This document shows positions 35,775 through 44,877 of a stretch of 50,628 bases of DNA, in pieces. The notes under the pieces are model-generated. The model made no database searches. It saw only the letters and a list, made by a program, of their open reading frames with translations, and had not been told where the DNA came from. Position 1 is the stretch's first letter. Each line of letters begins with the position of its first letter. The position numbers and the translations under genes were made by a program. The stretch is from an uncultured Verrucomicrobiota bacterium (GTDB taxonomy: Bacteria > Verrucomicrobiota > Verrucomicrobiia > Verrucomicrobiales > Verrucomicrobiaceae): NCBI GenBank assembly GCA_903838675.1, contig CAILZI010000071.1, forward strand, positions 1 to 50,628, in the 5' to 3' direction.

Positions 35775-37097
35775 ATGAAATTATCTTTGCTACTAATCTC
35801 TCTTGCGGCAGCGCTGGCTTCATGCGTGAGCTATCGGGCTCATCCGCTTTCGGCGGAGGCCAGTTCGGCGGCGTTCGCGGGGCGTTCATTGAATGACCCC
35901 GGCCTTCGGCAGTTTCTCATCGAACAAAAGGCTGAACATGGCACCTGGGAGGTCAACCGCCTCGCACTGGCCGCAGCTTATTTTAACCCGGACGTCACCG
36001 TGGCACGTGCCGAGGCGGGTGAACTGGCGGCAGCGATCAAGACAGCCAAGCAGCGGCCGAATCCTATTTTCACTTTCGGACCCCAGTATGCCAGCTTTCA
36101 CCGCAACGCGCTCACCCCCTGGTTCCTGGCTGGCAACGTATTCTATCAAATCGAAACCGCCGGCAAACGCACCCGGCGCACTGAGCAGGCGATGGCTGCC
36201 GCAGAGGCCGCCAGGTGGCGCGTCTCTTCGCGGGCCTGGACAGCACGCTCACGTGTGCGTGTGGCGATGCTGGAACTTCACAGCGCGCGTGAAAACATCC
36301 GCCTGCTGGAGACGGAACAGAAGCTGCATGATGAGGCGATCAAGAAACTGACTGCGCAGATGGAGGCGGGCGATGTGTCGCCGTTTGAGCTGACTCAGGC
36401 GCGTCTGGCGCTGAACCGTACCCGTCTGGCGCTGCAGGATGCTCAACGTCTGGCTGCTACAGGCGAAGCCAAGCTCGCGGCGGCAGTGGGTGTGCCATTG
36501 ACGGCTTTGAAGAGCATCTCGCTCGATTTTTCCGGATTTGCGCGCCTGCCCTCGCAGAGCATCAGCAGCAGCCGACGTCTGGCGCTCACCCAGCGGGCTG
36601 ATCTGATGGCGCTGCTGGCCGATTATGCGGCAGCGGAATCCGCGCTGCGCCTGGAATACGCCCGGCAGTATCCTGATGTGCGGCTTGGTCCTGGGTTTGA
36701 TTACAACCAGGGGCAAAACCGCTGGCAGCTCGGTGTGAGCCTGGAGCTTCCTGTGAATGGCAATCGCGGCCCCATCGCGCAGGCTGAGGCGAAACGTAAA
36801 TCCGCCGAAGCACGCTTTTTGGCGCAGCAGGACACCATCCAAGGTGAGTTGAACATCGCACTGGCCGCTTACGAAGCCTCGCGGAAGAAGGCGGAGACTG
36901 CTGCCACTTTGTCGCAGGAAGCCGCTGCGGCCGCTGGCACAACCAAGCGCATGGTCGATGCCGGGGAACTCTCACCCCTTGAACTCACACGCCGTCAGAT
37001 TGAGGCGAGCACGGCCAATCTCGCCCGCATGGCCGCCGATATCGAGGCCCAGACCGCTGCCGGAGCGCTGGAAGATGCGATGCAGGCCCGGCTTTAA
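35775..37097 (+). CDS. TolC-family outer-membrane efflux lipoprotein (CusC-like)
   Basis: A 440-residue outer-membrane factor. The signal peptide ends in a lipobox (LAAALASC), so Cys17 is probably lipidated. Two long alpha-helical repeats flanking beta-strand segments are visible: the first around AEAGELAAAIKTAKQRPNPIFTFG to LGVPL-like turns, the second around YAAAESALRLEYARQYPDVRLGPG, and a C-terminal helix with VDAGELSPLELTRRQIEAS. TolC proteins form trimeric exit ducts for RND pumps. It starts 67 nt after the sensor kinase and is followed in 18 nt by the adaptor and then the RND pump, forming a complete tripartite set with 38102. Metals are the likely cargo from context. Confidence 0.9.
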   Translation: MKLSLLLISLAAALASCVSYRAHPLSAEASSAAFAGRSLNDPGLRQFLIEQKAEHGTWEVNRLALAAAYFNPDVTVARAEAGELAAAIKTAKQRPNPIFTFGPQYASFHRNALTPWFLAGNVFYQIETAGKRTRRTEQAMAAAEAARWRVSSRAWTARSRVRVAMLELHSARENIRLLETEQKLHDEAIKKLTAQMEAGDVSPFELTQARLALNRTRLALQDAQRLAATGEAKLAAAVGVPLTALKSISLDFSGFARLPSQSISSSRRLALTQRADLMALLADYAAAESALRLEYARQYPDVRLGPGFDYNQGQNRWQLGVSLELPVNGNRGPIAQAEAKRKSAEARFLAQQDTIQGELNIALAAYEASRKKAETAATLSQEAAAAAGTTKRMVDAGELSPLELTRRQIEASTANLARMAADIEAQTAAGALEDAMQARL

Positions 37098-37115
37098 TAT
37101 TCACCCACGCACATC

Positions 37116-38096
37116 ATGAAAAACTTCGTCTTTTTTGCACTCTTGTTCGCAGTGAGTTCGCTGCATGCTGCTGATTCGGGTGGCGCTGCTCCCGCTGCCG
37201 TTACCAAGGAGGGAGACCTCGTGGTGGTCATACTCAAACCCGATGCCGAGCAGCGACTGCGGCTCAAAGTTGTCCCGGTGGAAAAGCGGCGTGTGCCGGG
37301 CGCGCGGCTGTTTTCAGGTGAAGTTGTTTATCCGCTGGCGGGAGAAGGCAGCGGCGTAGCGCCAGTGCTGGGTGGCACGTTGGATGAGGTGCTGCGCCTC
37401 GCCGATTTGCAAGCCGCCGCCGATGGCCGCATCCTTCAGGCCAAGGTGCAGATCGATGCGGCAAAGATCGCTGTCGAGCGTGCGCAGAAAGTGCTCAATG
37501 CCGAAGCTGGCAGTGTGCGTTCAGTTGATGAAGCCAAAACGGCACTCTCACTTGCCGAAGGAACGCTGGCGACCGCGAAAGCACAACGTGACATCCTTGG
37601 CGATCCCGTGGGCAAAGCAGGCGGTAAAAAGCGCGCCTGGGTCCGTGTGGCGATTTACAGCGGCGAGCTGCCGCAGCTTGATGCCAAGGCGGCTGCCAGC
37701 ATTCGTACGCTGGGTTTTGAAGCCAAAAGCCAGAGCGTCGAACCCGTGGCAGGACCACCCACAGCCAATGCGCTGACCAATACCGTGGACTGGTATTACC
37801 AGCTGCCAGCAGACAGCACCCTGCGTGCAGGAGAACGCATCGCCGTTGAAATTCCCACACCAGACAGCCAGGAAGAGCATCTGGTCATCCCCTTCAATGC
37901 AGTGCTGCATGACATCCAGGGTGGGCAGTGGGTCTATGTGCAGAGCGCTGAGCATACGTACACGCGAAAGCGCATTCAGGTCGCCCGCATTGCTGGAGCT
38001 GACGCTGTGCTCGCCAGCGGTCCGGCTGCCGGGAGCAAAATTGTGACTGACGGCTCTGCCGAGCTGTTTGGCACGGAATTCATGACCGGGAAATAA
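37116..38096 (+). CDS. Minimal periplasmic adaptor protein for the RND pump
   Basis: A 326-residue exported protein (signal peptide [20 protein letters not shown]) between TolC and RND genes. A coiled-coil hairpin is clear from about 94 to 162 ([35 protein letters not shown]), followed by beta-rich membrane-proximal parts ([34 protein letters not shown]). The usual lipoyl/barrel-sandwich motif before the hairpin (APFDGxV...GQxV) is not recognisable, and there is no heavy-metal-binding or DUF3347 domain as in the second adaptor at 46151. Position is what makes the role secure; from sequence alone the match is moderate. It spans 18 nt after TolC to 5 nt before the RND start, so translation is tightly linked. 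Confidence 0.78.
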   Translation: MKNFVFFALLFAVSSLHAADSGGAAPAAVTKEGDLVVVILKPDAEQRLRLKVVPVEKRRVPGARLFSGEVVYPLAGEGSGVAPVLGGTLDEVLRLADLQAAADGRILQAKVQIDAAKIAVERAQKVLNAEAGSVRSVDEAKTALSLAEGTLATAKAQRDILGDPVGKAGGKKRAWVRVAIYSGELPQLDAKAAASIRTLGFEAKSQSVEPVAGPPTANALTNTVDWYYQLPADSTLRAGERIAVEIPTPDSQEEHLVIPFNAVLHDIQGGQWVYVQSAEHTYTRKRIQVARIAGADAVLASGPAAGSKIVTDGSAELFGTEFMTGK

Positions 38097-38101
38097 CAGC
38101 C

Positions 38102-41100
38102 ATGCTGAACTCCATCGTCACCTGGGCGCTGAACATGCGCGTGCTCGTTGTGGCTGCCGCCCTGGCGCTGCTGCTGGTCGGCATCAATGCCACGAAGAAT
38201 GCACCGCTGGATGTGTTTCCAGAATTTGCGCCGCCGCTGGTGGAGGTGCAGACGGAGGCACCGGGACTTTCAACGGAGGAAGTCGATGCGCTGGTCACGG
38301 TGCCGCTGGAGAACTCGCTCAACGGTCTGCCGTTTCTCAAAACGCTGCGTTCCAAATCCGTGCTGGGTTTGTCCTCCGTGGTGATGATCTTTGATACGGG
38401 CACGGACATTCTCAAAGCACGGCAGCTTGTGCAGGAGAGACTGAACCTCGCGCAGAACCGGCTGCCCGCCGTGGTAAAGCCGCCGGTTCTGATGTCTCCT
38501 TATTCATCTTTGAGCCGCGTGCTGAAAGTGGGGCTGACATCGAAGACGTTGTCGCAGATGGAGTTGAGCGAACTGTCGCGCTGGACGATCCGTCCGCGTT
38601 TGATGTCGGTGCGTGGCGTCGCCAATGTGGCCATCTGGGGACAGCGCGATAAACAATACCAAGTGCTTGTTGATCCCCAGCGCCTGCGTGCTGCCGGCGT
38701 GACGCTGGATGCGATCACCAAGGCTGCGGGTGATGCCGCAGTGATCAGCGCGGGTGGATTTATCGATACGCCGAATCAGCGGCTCAGTGTGGCGCAGATG
38801 GCCTTGATCGTCACGCCGGAGGATCTGGCGCGCACGGTGGTGGAATTTCGCAATGGTGCGCCGATCCGCCTTGGCGATGTCGCCGAAGTGAAGATCGGCA
38901 ATCCGGCACCGATTGGGGATGGCGTCATCAACGATGGTCCGGGCATCCTGCTCATTGTCGAAAAGCAGCCCTGGGGCAACACGCTGGATGTGACGCATGG
39001 CGTCGAAAAGATGCTGGAGGAGCTGAAACCCGCGCTGCCCGGTGTGGATGTGGACAGCACCATCTTCCGACCCGCCACCTTCATTCAGCTGTCCATGGAT
39101 CATCTGACCGAGGCGCTGTGGCTCGGTTGTTTGCTGGTGGTTGTCGTACTCGCGCTGTTCCTCGGAGACTGGCGCACCACGGTCATCAGCCTTACGGCTA
39201 TCCCTCTCTCTCTGGCCATTGCACTGCTCTTTCTGGCGTGGCGCGGTGAAACGATCAACACCATGATCCTGGCAGGCCTCATCATCGCGCTCGGCGAAGT
39301 GGTGGATGATGCGATCATCGATGTGGAAAACATCCTGCGCCGTATGCGGCAGAATGCCGGGCTTGCAGAGCCGAAATCGAAGCTGCGGGTGGTGCTGGAG
39401 GCTTCGCTGGAGGTCCGCAGTGCGGTCGTGTATGCCAGCGTCATCATCGTGCTGGTGTTCATCCCGGTGTTTTTCCTGCCGGGTCTTGCAGGCACGTTTT
39501 TCAAGCCGCTGGCGCTGTCCTACATCCTCGCCATCAGCGCATCGCTCATCGTGGCGCTTACGGTCACACCTGCGCTGAGTTTGATGCTGCTGCGCGTCAA
39601 GGATGGGCAGCATCGAGATGCCTTCGTTGCTCGCGGTCTCAAGGCCGCGTATCGTGCCATTCTGCCGGTGTTTGCGCGCAGCCCTTGGCTGGCGCTGCTC
39701 ATTCTCGCGGGTGCCTTCACTTTCACCGGCTTCATCTGGCACACGCAGCTCAAGGAGGAGTTTTTGCCGAACTTCAAAGAGCGTGACTTCCTCATGCACT
39801 GGTTGGAAAAGCCGAATACTTCGGTCGAGGCGAGCACGCGCATCACCATCGCAGCCAGCAAGGATTTGCGCGCCATTCCCGGCGTGCGCAATCTCGGCGC
39901 GCACATTGGTCGCGCGGAGGTGGCGGATGAAGTGGTCGGTCCGGACTTCACAGAACTGTGGATCAGCCTCGATCCCAACGTGGATTACGATGAAACGATT
40001 CACAAAGCGCAGGCCGTGGTGGATGGCTACCCTGGGCTCACCCGTGACATGCTCACCTTTCTGCGTGAACGCGTGAAGGAGGTGCTTACGGGTGCCAGCG
40101 CGAGCATCGTGGTGCGCATTTTCGGCTCGGATCTCGATGTGCTGCGTGATCGTGCTGCGGCTGTCGGAGCGACTTTGAAGGACGTTCCAGGCGTGAGTGC
40201 CTTAAAGGTTGAATCCCTCACGCTGGTGCCACAGATCACTGTCAGACTGCGGCCTGAATCCGCCGCATTGCATGGGCTCACGGCAGGCAAGGTGCGCCAG
40301 GCGGTGACCACGCTGATAAGTGGGAGAAAAGTGGGCGAGGTGTACGAAGACCAGCGCGTGCATGATGTCATGGTCTGGAGCCTGCCAGCAGTGCGTGCCG
40401 ACTACACCACGCTGCGTGAGCTGCTCATCGAAACCCCTGCGGGTGGTCATGTGCGCCTCGCGGATGTGGCCGAGCTCGCCATCGTGCCCACGCCTAATGC
40501 GATTAAACGTGAAGGTGCATCTCGTCGCATTGACGTGACCTGCAACGTCAACGGGCGTGCGTTGGGTGAGGTCGCAAAAGAGATCGAAGAACGTGTTGGC
40601 AAAGTCCAGTTTCCTGCAGGTTATCATCCTGAAATCCTCGGTGAATGGGCCGAACGTCAGTCCGCGCAGAGCCGCCTGGGCTGGCTGGCGCTGGCCTCCT
40701 TTGGTGGCATCCTGATGCTGTTGCTTGCTGATTTCCAGTCGCCACGTCTGGTGGTGCTTATCGCGCTGACCCTGCCTTTTGCTCTTATTGGTGGAGTCAT
40801 GGCTGCGTGGCTGGGCGGTGGTGTGTTGTCACTCGGCTCACTGGTTGGTTTTGTCACGGTCCTTGGCATTGCTGCGCGTAATGGGATCCTGCTCGTCAGC
40901 CACTATCGTCATTTGCAGACCGATGAAGGGCGCACTTTTGGTCTGGATCTTGTCTTGGAAGGCAGCGCCGAGCGTCTCGTGCCTATTCTCATGACCGCCT
41001 CCACCGCCGCGCTTGCCCTGCTGCCGCTCGTGCTCAAAGGCAATGTGCCGGGCAATGAGATCGAACGCCCGATGGCTCTCGTCATCCTCGGCGGGCTCGT

Positions 41101-41188
41101 GACAAGCACGGCGTTGAATTTGTTTCTCCTGCCGGCATTGTATGCTCGGTTTGGCAAAGTGTCGGGCAGCCTGGAAAAAGCAGCATGA
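38102..41188 (+). CDS. RND efflux permease, CzcA/CusA-like
   Basis: A 1028-residue inner-membrane pump with the RND layout: one N-terminal helix, large periplasmic loop, six helices (about 340-540), second loop, five more helices. Motifs include [23 protein letters not shown] after the first helix, [36 protein letters not shown], and helix-4 signature [19 protein letters not shown] with paired Asp for proton relay. It resembles the heavy-metal branch more than drug pumps, but the double Asp and DVEN are typical of a less-studied subgroup. It works with the TolC and adaptor genes upstream; the next gene's ATG overlaps its stop by four bases, so the MFS carrier is co-translated. Metal specificity cannot be read. 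Confidence 0.9.
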   Translation: MLNSIVTWALNMRVLVVAAALALLLVGINATKNAPLDVFPEFAPPLVEVQTEAPGLSTEEVDALVTVPLENSLNGLPFLKTLRSKSVLGLSSVVMIFDTGTDILKARQLVQERLNLAQNRLPAVVKPPVLMSPYSSLSRVLKVGLTSKTLSQMELSELSRWTIRPRLMSVRGVANVAIWGQRDKQYQVLVDPQRLRAAGVTLDAITKAAGDAAVISAGGFIDTPNQRLSVAQMALIVTPEDLARTVVEFRNGAPIRLGDVAEVKIGNPAPIGDGVINDGPGILLIVEKQPWGNTLDVTHGVEKMLEELKPALPGVDVDSTIFRPATFIQLSMDHLTEALWLGCLLVVVVLALFLGDWRTTVISLTAIPLSLAIALLFLAWRGETINTMILAGLIIALGEVVDDAIIDVENILRRMRQNAGLAEPKSKLRVVLEASLEVRSAVVYASVIIVLVFIPVFFLPGLAGTFFKPLALSYILAISASLIVALTVTPALSLMLLRVKDGQHRDAFVARGLKAAYRAILPVFARSPWLALLILAGAFTFTGFIWHTQLKEEFLPNFKERDFLMHWLEKPNTSVEASTRITIAASKDLRAIPGVRNLGAHIGRAEVADEVVGPDFTELWISLDPNVDYDETIHKAQAVVDGYPGLTRDMLTFLRERVKEVLTGASASIVVRIFGSDLDVLRDRAAAVGATLKDVPGVSALKVESLTLVPQITVRLRPESAALHGLTAGKVRQAVTTLISGRKVGEVYEDQRVHDVMVWSLPAVRADYTTLRELLIETPAGGHVRLADVAELAIVPTPNAIKREGASRRIDVTCNVNGRALGEVAKEIEERVGKVQFPAGYHPEILGEWAERQSAQSRLGWLALASFGGILMLLLADFQSPRLVVLIALTLPFALIGGVMAAWLGGGVLSLGSLVGFVTVLGIAARNGILLVSHYRHLQTDEGRTFGLDLVLEGSAERLVPILMTASTAALALLPLVLKGNVPGNEIERPMALVILGGLVTSTALNLFLLPALYARFGKVSGSLEKAA

Positions 41189-42369
41189 GCGATTCTGAAA
41201 CCAAAGCCCTCCGTTCACGCCTGCCCGCCACCGTGTGGGCGCTGGGATGGGTGAGCTTTTTCACGGATGTCTCCACCGAGATGGTTTACCCGCTGCTGCC
41301 GGTGTTTCTCACGACGGTGCTTGGGGCCAGCATGGCATTTGTGGGATTGGTGGAGGGCATCGCGGAGTCCACGGCGAGCCTGCTTAAAATTGCCAGCGGC
41401 TGGTGGTCGGACCGGGTGCGAAAGCGCAAGCCGCTCATGATCGCGGGCTACGGTCTCAGTGCACTCACGCGGCCATTGATTGCCATTGCAGCCACCGGGG
41501 GGCAGGTGCTGGGCGCACGTTTCATCGACCGCATTGGCAAAGGCATCCGCACTTCACCGCGTGATGCCTTGCTGGCGGCTTCGGTGCCGGCAGAGCAGCG
41601 AGGCGCGGCCTTTGGCGTGCAGCGCGCCATGGACAACGCCGGCGCAGTCTTTGGCCCTTTGATTGCGTGGATCATGCTTCAATGGTTCACCAGCGATTAT
41701 CGCATGCTGTTCTGGATCGCGGTGATTCCCATGGTGGGTGCGATGGGCAGCTTGATCTTTGGCACGCGGGATCAAGTGCTGCCTGCAACTGCCGCCACGG
41801 AAAAGGCCGTGGTCCCTTTCAATGTCACGCCCGCCTTCAAGAGCTATCTCGGTGCGGTGCTGTTGTTCACGCTCGGAAATTCGAGTGATGCCTTTCTGCT
41901 TCTGCGGGCGCAGGCTGTGGGCATTCCGGTCAGCAGTCTGCCGCTGCTGTGGCTGGCGCTGAGTCTGGTGAAGTCGGTCAGCAGCTATCCTGCGGGCGTG
42001 CTGAGTGACCGCATCGGCCGTCGCGGACTCATCATCGGCGGCTGGTGCGTGTATGCGCTGGTGTATATTGGTTTTGGTCTGGCGAATCAGCCCTGGCATA
42101 TCTGGGCTTTGTTTATCGCCTACGGCCTGTTCTATGGCATGACGGAATCAACGGAGCGTGCGCTCGTGGCCGATTTTTATCCCGATGCCCAGCGTGGTCG
42201 TGCATTTGGCAGCTTCAATTTCATCACGGGCATAGGAGCCTTGCCTGCGAGCCTGCTCATGGGCTGGCTGTGGACGGCGCATGGGCCGCTGGTTGCCTTT
42301 GGCTCGGGAGGAGCTCTGGCACTGTGTGCGGTGGCATGGTTTGCTTTCAAAGTCCCGCACACTCGATAA
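41185..42369 (+). CDS. MFS transporter linked to the RND operon
   Basis: A 394-residue carrier with about 12 membrane segments. Its opening [21 protein letters not shown], the motif-A-like loop [14 protein letters not shown] near residue 71, [20 protein letters not shown] near 112, and [21 protein letters not shown] near 332 match an MFS group that is often found beside metal-efflux genes. Its ATG overlaps the RND stop (ATGA), so it is the last gene of the 35775-42369 operon. It may move the same metal or a counter-compound across the inner membrane; the substrate is unknown. A hairpin follows but its T-run faces the convergent gene. Confidence 0.85.
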   Translation: MSDSETKALRSRLPATVWALGWVSFFTDVSTEMVYPLLPVFLTTVLGASMAFVGLVEGIAESTASLLKIASGWWSDRVRKRKPLMIAGYGLSALTRPLIAIAATGGQVLGARFIDRIGKGIRTSPRDALLAASVPAEQRGAAFGVQRAMDNAGAVFGPLIAWIMLQWFTSDYRMLFWIAVIPMVGAMGSLIFGTRDQVLPATAATEKAVVPFNVTPAFKSYLGAVLLFTLGNSSDAFLLLRAQAVGIPVSSLPLLWLALSLVKSVSSYPAGVLSDRIGRRGLIIGGWCVYALVYIGFGLANQPWHIWALFIAYGLFYGMTESTERALVADFYPDAQRGRAFGSFNFITGIGALPASLLMGWLWTAHGPLVAFGSGGALALCAVAWFAFKVPHTR

Positions 42370-42401
42370 AAAGAAAGCGGCGTCTGGAACACAGACGCCG
42401 C
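42368..42401 (-). terminator. Rho-independent terminator for the minus-strand metal-sensor set
   Basis: GCGGCGTCTG at 42377-42386 pairs perfectly with CAGACGCCGC at 42392-42401 around a 5-nt loop. On the minus strand the stem is followed by TTTCTTTTT (42376-42368). It begins 24 nt after the Cys-rich lipoprotein stop. It lacks a T-run on the plus strand, so it would stop only the minus-strand transcript efficiently. Confidence 0.8.
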
Positions 42402-42424
42402 CTGTATGAATCTCACTTTGCTGG

Positions 42425-42754
42425 TTAGTGAACCGAGCAATGATGCATGGTGCCGCCGCAGGTCTTGCAGGCATGTTCGGGCATTTCGCCCTTCTTGCCC
42501 CATGCGACAAGTTTGGTCTCGCAATCCGGGCAGCTCATGTGGCTGGAAGAGTGGAGGGTGACGATGCCTTTGTCACCAGGGGAGGTGGTGACCGAAGGGG
42601 ATTTGAACGTGACGTTGTGACACTTGCTGCAGGTCACTGCGCTGGTGGGGCAGCAGCTGGCGTGCTTGGCAGCGGTGGCCTGACAGGAGACGAGAGCCAA
42701 GGCGCTGACAGCCATGAGTCCGGTGATGATGGATTTGATGAGTTTCGTTTTCAT
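42425..42754 (-). CDS. Small Cys/His-rich lipoprotein, probable metal-binding
   Basis: A 109-residue exported protein. The signal peptide ends in LALVSC, a lipobox, so Cys24 is probably lipidated. The mature part holds Cys pairs suited to metal binding: SCCPTSAVTCSKCH, SCPDCETK, HACKTCGG, and a His/Cys C-terminus (TMHHCSVH), resembling a zinc-ribbon-like fold. No enzyme motif is seen. It is the most distal gene of the minus-strand set, 111 nt after the sigma factor, with its own promoter-like elements upstream (42798-42826) matching those before the anti-sigma gene. A periplasmic or outer-membrane metal buffer is the best guess. A bidirectional-looking hairpin terminates it. Confidence 0.75.
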   Translation of the reverse strand: MKTKLIKSIITGLMAVSALALVSCQATAAKHASCCPTSAVTCSKCHNVTFKSPSVTTSPGDKGIVTLHSSSHMSCPDCETKLVAWGKKGEMPEHACKTCGGTMHHCSVH

Positions 42755-42797
42755 GATGTGGTTGTTTTGAGTGTTGAAGAAGCATCCGCTTCATCCA

Positions 42798-42826
42798 GAC
42801 AAACCCCGATGCTTTGGCAAACCCTT
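42798..42826 (-). promoter_or_regulatory. Candidate ECF-sigma promoter before the Cys-rich lipoprotein
   Basis: Read on the minus strand: AAGGGTTTG (42826-42818), 14 nt, then TTTGTC (42803-42798), 44 nt before the start codon at 42754. The same pair, with the same 14-nt spacer, precedes the anti-sigma gene at 44262-44290. The elements do not match the common GGAAC ECF -35 box. Assignment to the adjacent sigma factor is inference. Confidence 0.5.
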
Positions 42827-42865
42827 GTGGATCACAACGCAGGCACACTGCATGACAAGGAAGAG

Positions 42866-43438
42866 TCAGTCCGCCTGAGCACCGCCGAGTGCAGCACGCA
42901 AAATCTGGCGTGCGCGATAGATGCGTGTTTCCACAGCTTTTGAAGTGCAGCCCACTGCGGTGGCGATGTCTGCATAGCTCATGTCCTGATAGGTGAAGAG
43001 CAGCATGGCCTCGCGCAGATCTTCAGGCAGTGCGGCGAGTGCAGCTTCGACGCGCTGCATTTGCTCGCTGCGTTCCAGTTGCGCATCCGGGCCCGGCTGA
43101 GCATCCACACTCTCGGGCACATGATCGTCCTCGTTGTCGATGGACACCGTGGGATGCCGCTGCTTCCAGCGGGCATGATTGCGCGCGAGATTGGCGGCAA
43201 TGCGGAAGAGATAGGTGGGAAACGGTGCGGTGGGGCGGTAGCGGGCGCGGCTTTGGTACAGTTTCACGAAGGTTTCCTGCGTGAGGTCGGTGGCGGTGGC
43301 GGCATTGCCGGTCATACGCAGGAGGAATGCGGCCACCTTGTCCTTCCAGCGCTCCAACAGGCTGTTCAGCGCCAGATCATCACCCGCAGCGAGTCGCTGC
43401 ATGGCGGCAATGTCGGCGTCGGGAGGCGTGTCGGACAT
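42866..43438 (-). CDS. ECF RNA polymerase sigma factor, CnrH-like by context
   Basis: A 190-residue sigma-70 family protein with only regions 2 and 4, typical of ECF sigma factors. Region 2 has ATDLTQETFVKLYQ, RPTAPFPTYLFRIAANLARNHAR near residue 68. Region 4 has ALAALPEDLREAMLLFTYQDMSYADIATAVGCTSKAVETRIYRARQ. An acidic linker (DNEDDHVPE) joins them. It is transcribed 9 nt after a periplasmic metal-sensor-like gene, which itself overlaps a one-helix membrane protein; the order anti-sigma, sensor, sigma is that of cnrYXH in Cupriavidus. By inference it is released when metal binds the sensor and drives metal-resistance genes nearby. Confidence 0.92.
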   Translation of the reverse strand: MSDTPPDADIAAMQRLAAGDDLALNSLLERWKDKVAAFLLRMTGNAATATDLTQETFVKLYQSRARYRPTAPFPTYLFRIAANLARNHARWKQRHPTVSIDNEDDHVPESVDAQPGPDAQLERSEQMQRVEAALAALPEDLREAMLLFTYQDMSYADIATAVGCTSKAVETRIYRARQILRAALGGAQAD

Positions 43439-43447
43439 GCGAGTGAA

Positions 43448-43921
43448 TCAGTGGGAAGCATGGGCTGTCCCCAGCACATGAGGTAGCACGGTCTTCAGAT
43501 ACTTGTCCGCCTGCTCAGGCGCCATGCAGGCAGCTGTCTCGTATACATGCTGCAGCATGGCCTGCTGGCATTCCAATGTGAGGTCTGCACGTTCATGCAT
43601 GAGTTTGACAAGATCTGTCGTCACCGTGTGGCTGTGGGAAGTGGCATCCATCAGCGCTTGGTCAGAATGGTGCACGCGTTTGCACAAGTCAGCGCACTTC
43701 GGCTGGTAGGCCAGATGCAGCGCCCGCACTTTTTCAAACTGCGAGTCGGTGAGATGAATCGAGGCGCGCAGCCATTCGAGCTCGGGCAGCAGGCTGCCGT
43801 TTTCGACCGACATTTGTGTCATATCCGCACAGGCGCACGGCTTCAGCATCTGCTGAGAACCAAAGAACATAACAATTCCGAGCAGGACAGCGACGATGAG
43901 AATGATCGGGCCGCGCTTCAT
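43448..43921 (-). CDS. Periplasmic heavy-metal sensor-like protein (CnrX/Spy-type)
   Basis: A 157-residue protein with an N-terminal membrane anchor (about 4-23: RGPIILIVAVLLGIVMFFG) and a helical periplasmic domain of the CnrX/CpxP/Spy type. The LTDSQFEKVRAL segment at residue 57 is LTxxQ-like. Potential metal ligands are unusually many: Cys29 and Cys31, Cys76 and Cys80 in PKCADLC, His84-His85, His96 and His98 in TSHSHT, Cys118, His125, Cys132, and a His-containing C-terminus. CnrX uses His/Glu/Met for Co/Ni; the Cys content here suggests Cu(I), Zn or another thiophilic ion. It overlaps the upstream anti-sigma-like gene by four bases and precedes the ECF sigma gene by 9 nt. The sensor role is inferred from fold and neighbours. 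Confidence 0.8.
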   Translation of the reverse strand: MKRGPIILIVAVLLGIVMFFGSQQMLKPCACADMTQMSVENGSLLPELEWLRASIHLTDSQFEKVRALHLAYQPKCADLCKRVHHSDQALMDATSHSHTVTTDLVKLMHERADLTLECQQAMLQHVYETAACMAPEQADKYLKTVLPHVLGTAHASH

Positions 43922-44241
43922 GGTGACACCTCGTGTGCCATTCGAACGAAGGGATTGATGGATTCGACATAGGCCAGCTCACCCTGCGTGTGGAAGGTCT
44001 CACGATGTTGGAACCAGCCGAAGCCGCCCCCCAGCAGCATGCAGACAGCGATGGTGGCAAAAGCGGGTGCAGGACGTGCCAAAACGCCGAGCCATGCCTG
44101 CCAAAGCTGTGATAACGCCGTGCGGAACGAGGTGGCTTCCTCAGCCTCAATGCGCGCCCAGACTTCCCGCGTGAAGGAGCCGGGCAGCGAAATGGGCGCG
44201 GGAGATTCGCGCAGGAGCTGATGCAACTGATCGTCGTTCAT
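43918..44241 (-). CDS. Single-pass membrane protein, probable anti-sigma factor (CnrY-like)
   Basis: A 107-residue protein. A short cytoplasmic N-terminus (MNDDQLHQLLRESP then SFTREVWARIEAEE, helix suitable for sigma binding) leads to one hydrophobic helix (about 57-77: APAFATIAVCMLLGGGFGWF) and a periplasmic tail of about 30 residues. This matches the layout of short anti-sigma factors such as CnrY, though sequence identity is not claimed. Its stop overlaps the sensor start (ATGA), and the sigma factor is third in the set. It is the first gene of the transcript and has a promoter-like pair 21 nt upstream. If correct, it would tether the sigma factor at the membrane until the sensor signals metal. 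Confidence 0.68.
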   Translation of the reverse strand: MNDDQLHQLLRESPAPISLPGSFTREVWARIEAEEATSFRTALSQLWQAWLGVLARPAPAFATIAVCMLLGGGFGWFQHRETFHTQGELAYVESINPFVRMAHEVSP

Positions 44242-44261
44242 AGAATCGAGGATTGTACCAC

Positions 44262-44290
44262 GACTAACACCAAGGTCCGCCCAAACCCTT
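44262..44290 (-). promoter_or_regulatory. Candidate ECF-sigma promoter before the anti-sigma/sensor/sigma set
   Basis: Read on the minus strand: AAGGGTTTG (44290-44282), 14 nt, then TTAGTC (44267-44262), 21 nt before the start codon at 44241. It matches the pair at 42798-42826 in nine of nine -35-side bases and five of six -10-side bases with equal spacing. Autoregulation by the ECF sigma of this set is the likely reading. Confidence 0.52.
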
Positions 44291-44431
44291 GGGGAAAGTG
44301 TGCAGATTTTGCTGCTGATTGCGCAGGAGGAGATTTGTCGAGGGTTTCGGGCGAATCAAGTGTTCTACTTGGTGCGGGCAATTAGCTTGTCTTGTTGGCC
44401 CGCTTCCCGCAGTCTTCCTTATCACACTCAC

Positions 44432-44794
44432 ATGAACGTCAGCTTTCTCAGAGTCATGATCGTCATCGCACTTGGGGCGGCTAATTTTTTTGGCCTTATG
44501 ACCCCTGGCTATGCCGGTGCTGTGGCGGTGAAGGAACCGCCCTGTGGCATGGCCTGCTGTTTGAATGGGGGGTGTGACTGCCAGGCGGTTCCAGCGGAGA
44601 CTCCGCCGCAACCTGCCCAGAATTCACCTGTGGCGATCAAACAAGCCGTGAAGTTTGTGCCCATGCTGCTCGCGATACTTCCTGCATCGAATGCTGGCTG
44701 CACGACAGTTTTGGCTCCGCAGTCAGCGCTAATGGGCCGAGGGGCGGTAACGGCGACGCCAATCTTCCGGCTGCATTGCGCCATGCTCATGTGA
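44432..44794 (+). CDS. Small exported Cys-rich protein of the metal region
   Basis: ATG 44432 gives 120 residues; the frame is open back to 44300 but that stretch is intergenic. A hydrophobic N-terminus (FLRVMIVIALGAANFFGLM) acts as signal peptide or anchor. The next segment is Cys-rich (PPCGMACCLNGGCDCQAVP), then Pro/Gln-rich, then a hydrophobic stretch (KFVPMLLAILPAS) and a short Cys-containing C-terminus. It resembles no enzyme; small proteins of this kind often lead metal efflux operons in PVC and Bacteroidetes genomes. It diverges from the anti-sigma gene and precedes a TolC gene by 83 nt. A weaker copy of the ECF-like element (GAGGGTTTC at 44340) lies upstream. Probable role: metal binding at the envelope. 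Confidence 0.62.
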   Translation: MNVSFLRVMIVIALGAANFFGLMTPGYAGAVAVKEPPCGMACCLNGGCDCQAVPAETPPQPAQNSPVAIKQAVKFVPMLLAILPASNAGCTTVLAPQSALMGRGAVTATPIFRLHCAMLM

Positions 44795-44877
44795 AGAGGC
44801 TCGTTCCTGACAGATGAGGTGTGTCCGCGTGTTGTGGACGCAGCAATGAACGAACGAAGTTTTTCCCATGAGATCTT

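Noticed and set aside
38504..40003. Minus-strand open frame of 499 codons
   Set aside because: It is antisense to the RND pump; the product is His/Arg/Gln-rich with no recognised family.
44822..44838. Hairpin GTCC...GGAC between the small Cys-rich gene and TolC
   Set aside because: Only four pairs and no T-run, so not a convincing terminator.
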